NCBI GenBank assembly: GCA_030145245.1
Contig: JAQYWC010000067.1
Span: 1 to 64,000 of the forward strand
DNA length: 64,000 bases
DNA from: Desulfobacterium sp.
GTDB lineage: Bacteria > Desulfobacterota > Desulfobacteria > Desulfobacterales > Desulfobacteraceae
Reading direction: 5' to 3'
Part shown: in pieces, positions 58,634 to 64,000 of the stretch
Numbering within the stretch: position 1 is the first letter of the stretch
Layout: every line of letters starts with the position of its first letter
Made by a program: the position numbers and the translations under genes
The notes under the pieces: generated by a model
The model's input: only the letters and a program-made list of their open reading frames with translations
Told to the model about the DNA's origin: nothing
Database searches by the model: none

Positions 58634-59709
58634 CCGATCTCGATCCTGTCGGAGGGCCGGATATGATCAAACTGCCTGTTCTGGGGCAACCCGATGATCA
58701 GCTCCTTTTCCGAGTTCAACGGGGTGGCAAGCAGCCGGGAGTTTGCCCCGTCAAAGAGGATCGCCTTGACCACCACCTCAAACCGGTTCAGCTGATCCAT
58801 GGAGGGATCGGGCTGGATCAGCATGGCCTCGGGCCTCAGGAAAAGATCAACCCCGGCATCGGGGGCAAAGGTTTTTCCATGGGTATTGATGGTAAAGGAG
58901 TTGCCCTCGGGGGTCACAACGGTGGCCATATTGCCTGAAAGGCCCGTGAGCCTGCCCGACCATGCGTTGTTATCGCCGACAAACTGGGCGGTAAAGGGTG
59001 TGGACGGATTGCTGTAGAGGTTCTGGGGGGTATCCACCTGCTCGAACCGGCCCTTGTTCATCACGGCCACATAATCGGACATGACAAGGGCTTCGGACTG
59101 GTCATGGGTAATATAGACAAAGGTGGTGCCCACCTTGGCCTGGAGCTTTTTCAGCTCCACCTTCATCTGGTCCCGGAGTTTCAGATCCAGGGCCCCCAGG
59201 GGTTCGTCAAGGAGGAGGACCGTGGGCTCCAGCACCAGGCACCTTGCAATGGCCACCCGCTGTTTCTGGCCACCCGACAGCTGGTCGATCTTTTTATGGG
59301 CAAACCCCGGCAGTCCCACCCGTTCGAGTATGGTTTCGGTCTTTTTTTGAATATCTGCCCTGCCCACCTTCTGTCGTTGCAGGCCAAAGGCGATGTTCTC
59401 GGCCACGTTCATCATGGGAAAAAGGGCCAGGTGCTGGAAGATCAGGTTCACGGGCCGCTTGTTGGGAACAACCCCCGCCATGTTTTCCCCCCGGATGGAG
59501 ATGATGCCGTCCGTGGGTTCCGTGAATCCAGCGATCATCCGGAGAAGGGTTGTCTTGCCGCATCCTGAAGGGCCGAGGATCGAGAAGAACCGGCCCTGCT
59601 CAACATCAAAGGATACCGAGTCCACAGCCGTGAACTCCTCAAATTTTTTGGTGACATTTTGTACGGATAAGTCTGTTTGCATATTTTTGTCCGGGGAAAG
59701 GGTGAACAT
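58582..59709 (-). CDS. ABC transporter ATP-binding protein (PotA-like)
   Basis: GPSGCGKTTLLRMIAGFTEPTDG, QLSGGQKQRVAIARCL, LLLDEPLGALDLKLR, C-terminal TOBE-like region. Start may be the downstream Met (59682). Confidence 0.94.
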   Translation of the reverse strand: MFTLSPDKNMQTDLSVQNVTKKFEEFTAVDSVSFDVEQGRFFSILGPSGCGKTTLLRMIAGFTEPTDGIISIRGENMAGVVPNKRPVNLIFQHLALFPMMNVAENIAFGLQRQKVGRADIQKKTETILERVGLPGFAHKKIDQLSGGQKQRVAIARCLVLEPTVLLLDEPLGALDLKLRDQMKVELKKLQAKVGTTFVYITHDQSEALVMSDYVAVMNKGRFEQVDTPQNLYSNPSTPFTAQFVGDNNAWSGRLTGLSGNMATVVTPEGNSFTINTHGKTFAPDAGVDLFLRPEAMLIQPDPSMDQLNRFEVVVKAILFDGANSRLLATPLNSEKELIIGLPQNRQFDHIRPSDRIEIGWHGDSGICFPGKEGRS

Positions 59710-59835
59710 GAAGCGCAGGCCTCAATTGATGCCATGGGGCGAAGATATTTCCAACAGAAACCGGCGCTTCGAAGAAACAGGGGTTCCCGGGCCAACGCCC
59801 GGGAACCGGATTTTAACGATGGACCTGGGCGGTCC

Positions 59836-60903
59836 TTATTTTGAGGCCTTGACCTTGTCCATGGTCTTGCCCTCAATGGATTCAAGCTTGGCAGGAACCG
59901 GGGGATACCAGTTGATATTGTCGATATCCTTCTTAGGGAAGGTGCGCTCGAAATTATCCCGCACAGCCGCATCGGTGAGCTTGATGGCGCCGTCGGAAGC
60001 GGTTGCGCATTTTTCAATGTTGGTGAACACGGCCGCATTCTCAGGCCTGAGCATGAAGTTGATCCATTTGTAGGCCGCCTCGACGTTCTTGGCTTTTGCC
60101 GGAATGGCAAAGGTATCGATCCAGCCCAGGGCGCCGCTTTTGGGAGCCACAAAATCGATCTCGGGATTATCCCGGTGGAGCTTCCACCCGCCGTTGTCCC
60201 ATGCCATGGCCACATACACCTCGCCGGATCGCATGGACTGGAGCAGTGCATCCCCGTTTGCCCAGTAGTTCTTCACAAGGGGTTTGCCCTGGACAAGGGT
60301 GTCCTGAACCTGGTCCATCAGCGCCTTGTACGCTTTTACATCACCGTATTTTGCAAAGGGATCGTCCCCCAGGGAGAAAGCCGTGGCAATGAGGGTCGGC
60401 CGTTTCAGGCGGTAGCTGACCCTGCCCTCATATTTTTTGTCAAACAGGGCGGAGTAATCGTTGGCTTCCGGCGCATATTTTTTGTTGACGATGAGTCCGG
60501 ATGTGCCCCAGCAGAAGGGAACCGCATGGCTCTCACCCTTAACCTGGGTGTTCTTTTTAACGGCATCCAGCATGGATGGAATGATCTGAGAGGTAGTGAT
60601 CTTTGAGTAATCCAGGGGCTGATAGATCTTGAATTTCGCCTGCACGGAAGAGATTCTGTCCTGGCTCGGCTGGGCCAGGTCAAAGCCAGCTCCCCGGGTG
60701 GCCCGGAGTTTTGCGATCATCTCTTCGTTGTTGGTAAAGGTTGCCTTTACTGTGATTCCGGTCTCTTTTTCAAACTTTTCCACCAGAACTTTAGGGGCAT
60801 ACCCTTTCCAGGTCAGCAGTTCAAGGGTTTCAGCCGACGCCTGACCCAATCCTGCGATCAGAAACATCGAGATCAATAAAACAACCAAAATAGCCTTTTT
60901 CAT
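59836..60903 (-). CDS. Extracellular solute-binding protein (PotD-like)
   Basis: Signal peptide; LELLTWKGYAPKVLVEKFEKETGITVKATFTNNEEMIAKL; AAYKWINFMLRPENAA. Confidence 0.9.
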   Translation of the reverse strand: MKKAILVVLLISMFLIAGLGQASAETLELLTWKGYAPKVLVEKFEKETGITVKATFTNNEEMIAKLRATRGAGFDLAQPSQDRISSVQAKFKIYQPLDYSKITTSQIIPSMLDAVKKNTQVKGESHAVPFCWGTSGLIVNKKYAPEANDYSALFDKKYEGRVSYRLKRPTLIATAFSLGDDPFAKYGDVKAYKALMDQVQDTLVQGKPLVKNYWANGDALLQSMRSGEVYVAMAWDNGGWKLHRDNPEIDFVAPKSGALGWIDTFAIPAKAKNVEAAYKWINFMLRPENAAVFTNIEKCATASDGAIKLTDAAVRDNFERTFPKKDIDNINWYPPVPAKLESIEGKTMDKVKASK

Positions 60904-61037
60904 GTTTTCTCCTTCTGATACTGTTCATCATTAAAAAATAGCCTGCATTCCGTGTAATTGAACGTATTTGCCAGGCAAAGTCAATCATTAATAGGTCACG
61001 CCTGTTAGATTATGATTAGAGGGTCCGATTATTTTTT

Positions 61038-62456
61038 TTGCCCTGTTTCACATTTACATCCCCCCCCATTTTCTGTATGAATGGGACAGATCCAAGCAGA
61101 TCATTGACATTCGTGGAGCCACCCCACCCTGCCGGGGACTCCTTTGGCTATCAAGACAACCCCTTGGAAAACACCTTGAGTAATTCAAAAAAAGAGTCCC
61201 AGAAGATCCCCGCAGACGACCTCTACAGTTTTATCAATGACTTCCCTGCCCTGCTGTGGCGCATTGAAATCGCCAGGGCCCGCATCGAATTTCTCAACAG
61301 CAACACCGATGTTGCCCCGGGGGTGGACGGCACCCTCCTGCTCAAGAACATCGCATATCGGAACAAGGTGCTTCTGCCCGAGGATCTTCACCTGCTCGAA
61401 ACCTTTATGGAGTCGGTCAGGGAGGGAAAAAACGCGGCAACGATTTTCCGGGTAAATACAAAGGATGCCGCCATCTCCTGGCTCAAGCTCACCGGCACCA
61501 TCAACCTGAAAGATCCCCGCTACTACTACGGCTATCTCCTCAACGCAGACGACACAGTGTCGGTGATCAAGGGGGTGCTGGGCCGTGATCTTGAACTGCA
61601 ACTGATGATCGAGGATGCGGACAACCCCGTGCTGCTGGTGGAATATGACGCCCAGCGGGTCATCTGCGCCAACCCTGCAGCAAAAGAGCTGTTCGGCCTC
61701 ACGGAAGCGGATCTCAGGCACCTGCCCTTCCATGAACTCCATTGCCATACCCTGAAACAGCCCCTGGAACCCGTGCTGAAGGAACTGCCTTTGTCCAGGA
61801 AATGGGTGGGGAAACTTAAATACCTTTCAACCGACGGAAATAATGTGATCACAGCGGAAACCGTGGTGCGCTATCTGGTTCACAAAGAGCGCAGGCTGAT
61901 TCGCATATCCCTTCAGAACCCACGGGTGAACAAGACGCCGGATCCCTCGGTGTCCGCCTCAAGCGCCCAGGACCTGGAAGCCCTTGCACAATCCCTTACC
62001 CCCCTCCACACCATGGACAAGATCATGGAGACCTGCCTGGCAAGCCCTGTCATTTCAGCCCAGTGTGATGCCATCCTCTTCTCCGATATCCAGGTGCGCA
62101 AGAACATGGTAACGGTCTATGGCGCCGGCGTCCCGTTTCCCGGGGTCAAAGAAAACGAGACCTTTTCCTACAAGGGAACCATTGCCGAGGACATCAACCG
62201 CTACGCCCTGGACCACCTGGTGGTGGATGACACCCAGGACAGCATCAAACCCATTGACTGGGCCCTGTTTGTTCCCCGGGGCATCCGCTCCTATTTTGCC
62301 ATGCCCTTTTACAGCCGCAAGGTGCTGCGCACCGTGCTGATCCTCTGCTCCACCACCCCCGGCCATTTTGCGGGCAGGAGCACGGATGATTTCCTGCCCA
62401 TGTTCCGGACCATCAATACGGCGATCCGGGCCTGGCGACGACACCATCGCCGTTAG
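61038..62456 (+). CDS. PAS/GAF-domain protein without recognised output domain
   Basis: Two PAS-like regions (FLNSNTDVAPGVDGTLL..., VLLVEYDAQRVICANPAAKELFGLTEADL) and C-terminal GAF-like region. True start may be further downstream. Confidence 0.65.
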   Translation: MPCFTFTSPPIFCMNGTDPSRSLTFVEPPHPAGDSFGYQDNPLENTLSNSKKESQKIPADDLYSFINDFPALLWRIEIARARIEFLNSNTDVAPGVDGTLLLKNIAYRNKVLLPEDLHLLETFMESVREGKNAATIFRVNTKDAAISWLKLTGTINLKDPRYYYGYLLNADDTVSVIKGVLGRDLELQLMIEDADNPVLLVEYDAQRVICANPAAKELFGLTEADLRHLPFHELHCHTLKQPLEPVLKELPLSRKWVGKLKYLSTDGNNVITAETVVRYLVHKERRLIRISLQNPRVNKTPDPSVSASSAQDLEALAQSLTPLHTMDKIMETCLASPVISAQCDAILFSDIQVRKNMVTVYGAGVPFPGVKENETFSYKGTIAEDINRYALDHLVVDDTQDSIKPIDWALFVPRGIRSYFAMPFYSRKVLRTVLILCSTTPGHFAGRSTDDFLPMFRTINTAIRAWRRHHRR

Positions 62457-62506
62457 CGCCTTTCCCGGCCCCTGCCACCCGTTATCATGGGTATGCTTTT
62501 TCTAAA

Positions 62507-62519
62507 TTGGTACCACCAA
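62507..62519. promoter_or_regulatory. Candidate GntR/FadR-family operator TTGGTaccACCAA
   Basis: Palindrome of TTGGT-N3-ACCAA type upstream of the GntR gene. Confidence 0.5.
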
Positions 62520-62652
62520 AATCCAATTATTTTAATCAATTGCCCCTTTTTTCCCTTGACATGATCTGCTTTTCTGGATAACTGAATATACCAATATTTG
62601 ACAATTTATCATTATCTCATTCGGCGACACGGTTACTCGGTGAGGAAGGCAG

Positions 62653-63375
62653 ATGATGCAACGAACGCTGTTAAAACAATTAAAAGTTTTTATCAACGAA
62701 CTCGACCTTAAGCCCGGCGACCGCCTTCCTGCCGAACGGACCCTTGCCCAGGAGTTCGGGGTGGGCCGCAACTCCCTGAGACGGCTGCTTCACACCCTGG
62801 AAGGCCGGGGGCTGATCCGCATCAAAAAAAGCAGCGGCACCTTTCTCCGGGCCCGTTTTTTCAACCCCACAAGCCTCCCCCTTGATGAGAACACCCAAAA
62901 CCCTGAGAAACTGGTGGCAGACCAGCTGGAAACCGCCTTTCTCTTTTTCCCCCTGATGGTGGAGCAGGCCGCCCTTCGCATCAACCCGGCCCAGCTGGAA
63001 GAGTTGCAGAAACGCAACGTTGCCCTGGGCCAGAGCATCTTCTCCAAGGATCCCCACAAGGTGTGGACAGAGAGCCTCTCCTTTTTCAGGCTCGTGGCCT
63101 TTGGCACGAATAACAGTTTCATGGTCGCCATCATGGAACAGATCTGTTCCGTGGATATGGAGCCGTTCAAGCGCTTTTTTGAGATAAACCGGAAAAGACA
63201 GGAACAGCTCTTTGCCGACCATGTCAACATATTGCACGCCCTGAAGGCACACAACCCGGAGGGGGCAAAACAGGTCACCCGGGAATACGTGCTCCACCTG
63301 TGCAAGGTGCTGGGCCCCCAGGTGAATATCCTTCCGGACGCAATCCGGGAACGGCTCAACAAGGAGGCACCATGA
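62653..63375 (+). CDS. GntR/FadR-family (FCD) transcriptional regulator
   Basis: LKPGDRLPAERTLAQEFGVGRNSLRRLLHTLEGRGLIRIKKSSGTFL wHTH; helical FCD-like C-terminus. Confidence 0.92.
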   Translation: MMQRTLLKQLKVFINELDLKPGDRLPAERTLAQEFGVGRNSLRRLLHTLEGRGLIRIKKSSGTFLRARFFNPTSLPLDENTQNPEKLVADQLETAFLFFPLMVEQAALRINPAQLEELQKRNVALGQSIFSKDPHKVWTESLSFFRLVAFGTNNSFMVAIMEQICSVDMEPFKRFFEINRKRQEQLFADHVNILHALKAHNPEGAKQVTREYVLHLCKVLGPQVNILPDAIRERLNKEAP

Positions 63376-63632
63376 CCAAAGGCCTTGAACGAAGGGCGTT
63401 TTTCAAGATGGTCTTCCAGAAAGCTGCCAGCACCATTCAAACCATGGCCGGCCAGGTGGGCGAAGGTGATGATACCGGTCATGATCCGGAGAGGATGGCA
63501 CCGGTCATCCTGTCGGATCTCCCCCCTGAACTCATGGCCATGGAAGCCGAACGGCTTGGACTCGATCCCCGGACCGACCGGGAGCAGGTAATTGCCGCCA
63601 TACAGGCCGCCATGCACGGCCCCGGCACCTGA
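63372..63632 (+). CDS. Small hypothetical protein (86 aa), translationally coupled to the GntR gene
   Basis: ATGA overlap with upstream stop, GGAGG Shine-Dalgarno; MTKGLERRAFFKMVFQKAAS. Confidence 0.7.
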   Translation: MTKGLERRAFFKMVFQKAASTIQTMAGQVGEGDDTGHDPERMAPVILSDLPPELMAMEAERLGLDPRTDREQVIAAIQAAMHGPGT

Positions 63633-63760
63633 CCCAAGGATTCCCCAAAGAAGAAAAGCTCAAAAACATAGAAAAATCAGAGCAGGACGGAGCGCTGGAC
63701 TCGCAATCGGGCGCTCCGCCCATAACCCAACACAACCCCTAATACGAATCAGGAGGTTTT

Positions 63761-64000
63761 ATGGAAAGGTTTGGCGAACACTACCTTGAAGAGCGCAAGC
63801 TTGTCAAGAGATGGTCCGGCCCAATCCCCGCACTGGTCAGCCTGTTGCTGACCCTGACGGTTTTTTACGCAACCTGGTGGATCTTCCAGGATCCCCGGGG
63901 CCTCATGCGCATGTACACCCCGTATATCGGATACATGTACTGCCGCTGGTGGCTCATCATGATGATCTGGATGGTCTATATCTTTGACTTCTGGCCCTTT
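63761..64000 (+). CDS. Multi-pass membrane protein, 5' part only (runs off window; absent from ORF track)
   Basis: ATG at 63761 preceded by AGGAGG; open to window end: MERFGEHYLEERKLVKRWSGPIPALVSLLLTLTVFYATWWIFQDPRGLMRMYTPYIGYMYCRWWLIMMIWMVYIFDFWPF. Confidence 0.8.
   Translation, partial: MERFGEHYLEERKLVKRWSGPIPALVSLLLTLTVFYATWWIFQDPRGLMRMYTPYIGYMYCRWWLIMMIWMVYIFDFWPF

Noticed and set aside
57120-58666. Two plus-strand ORFs (57120..57920, 57713..58666) opposite the PotB/PotC genes
   Set aside because: Gln/His/Gly/Lys-rich antisense frames with no motifs; permeases on the minus strand are unambiguous.

Overview
The window looks like a GC-rich bacterial chromosome segment. Gene content (corrinoid methyltransferase genes, many sensor kinases, MCP, molybdenum hydroxylase) fits a deltaproteobacterial sulfate reducer (Desulfobacteraceae-like), but that is inference. 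It is densely coding; no rRNA, tRNA, CRISPR array or intact transposase was recognised. Main blocks: AsmA fragment, phosphoesterase, a GH19 endolysin plus DUF1287 pair, an MCP and small enzymes (2-10 kb); NtrC-type regulator with two GcvH-like proteins (10.7-13.8 kb); recQ and a PhaF/histone-H1-like protein flanked by two decayed genes (15-19.3 kb); a split TolC/MacA/MacB efflux set interrupted by an opposite-strand hydrolase (20.5-26.9 kb); a three-subunit molybdenum hydroxylase plus phosphoesterase (27-32 kb); a seven-gene-scale corrinoid-dependent C1 demethylation locus with MttB-family methyltransferase, BCCT transporter, UroD-type methyltransferase fused to a thioredoxin-like domain, CobW GTPase, corrinoid protein and RamA-like activator (32.1-40.1 kb); an SsuABC/TauABC-like ABC transporter (40.9-43.3 kb); an RND efflux operon divergent from a sigma-54 activator with three matched palindromes and a -24/-12 promoter between them (43.6-50.9 kb); two tandemly duplicated sensor kinases (50.9-56.9 kb); a PotABCD-like transporter (56.9-60.9 kb); and a PAS/GAF protein, GntR regulator and the start of a membrane protein operon. 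Best candidates for new biology: the corrinoid locus with the UroD-thioredoxin fusion, the 4-unit palindrome array at 40747-40850, and the sigma-54 control region at 49171-49295. All homology calls are by eye from motifs; no searches were run.
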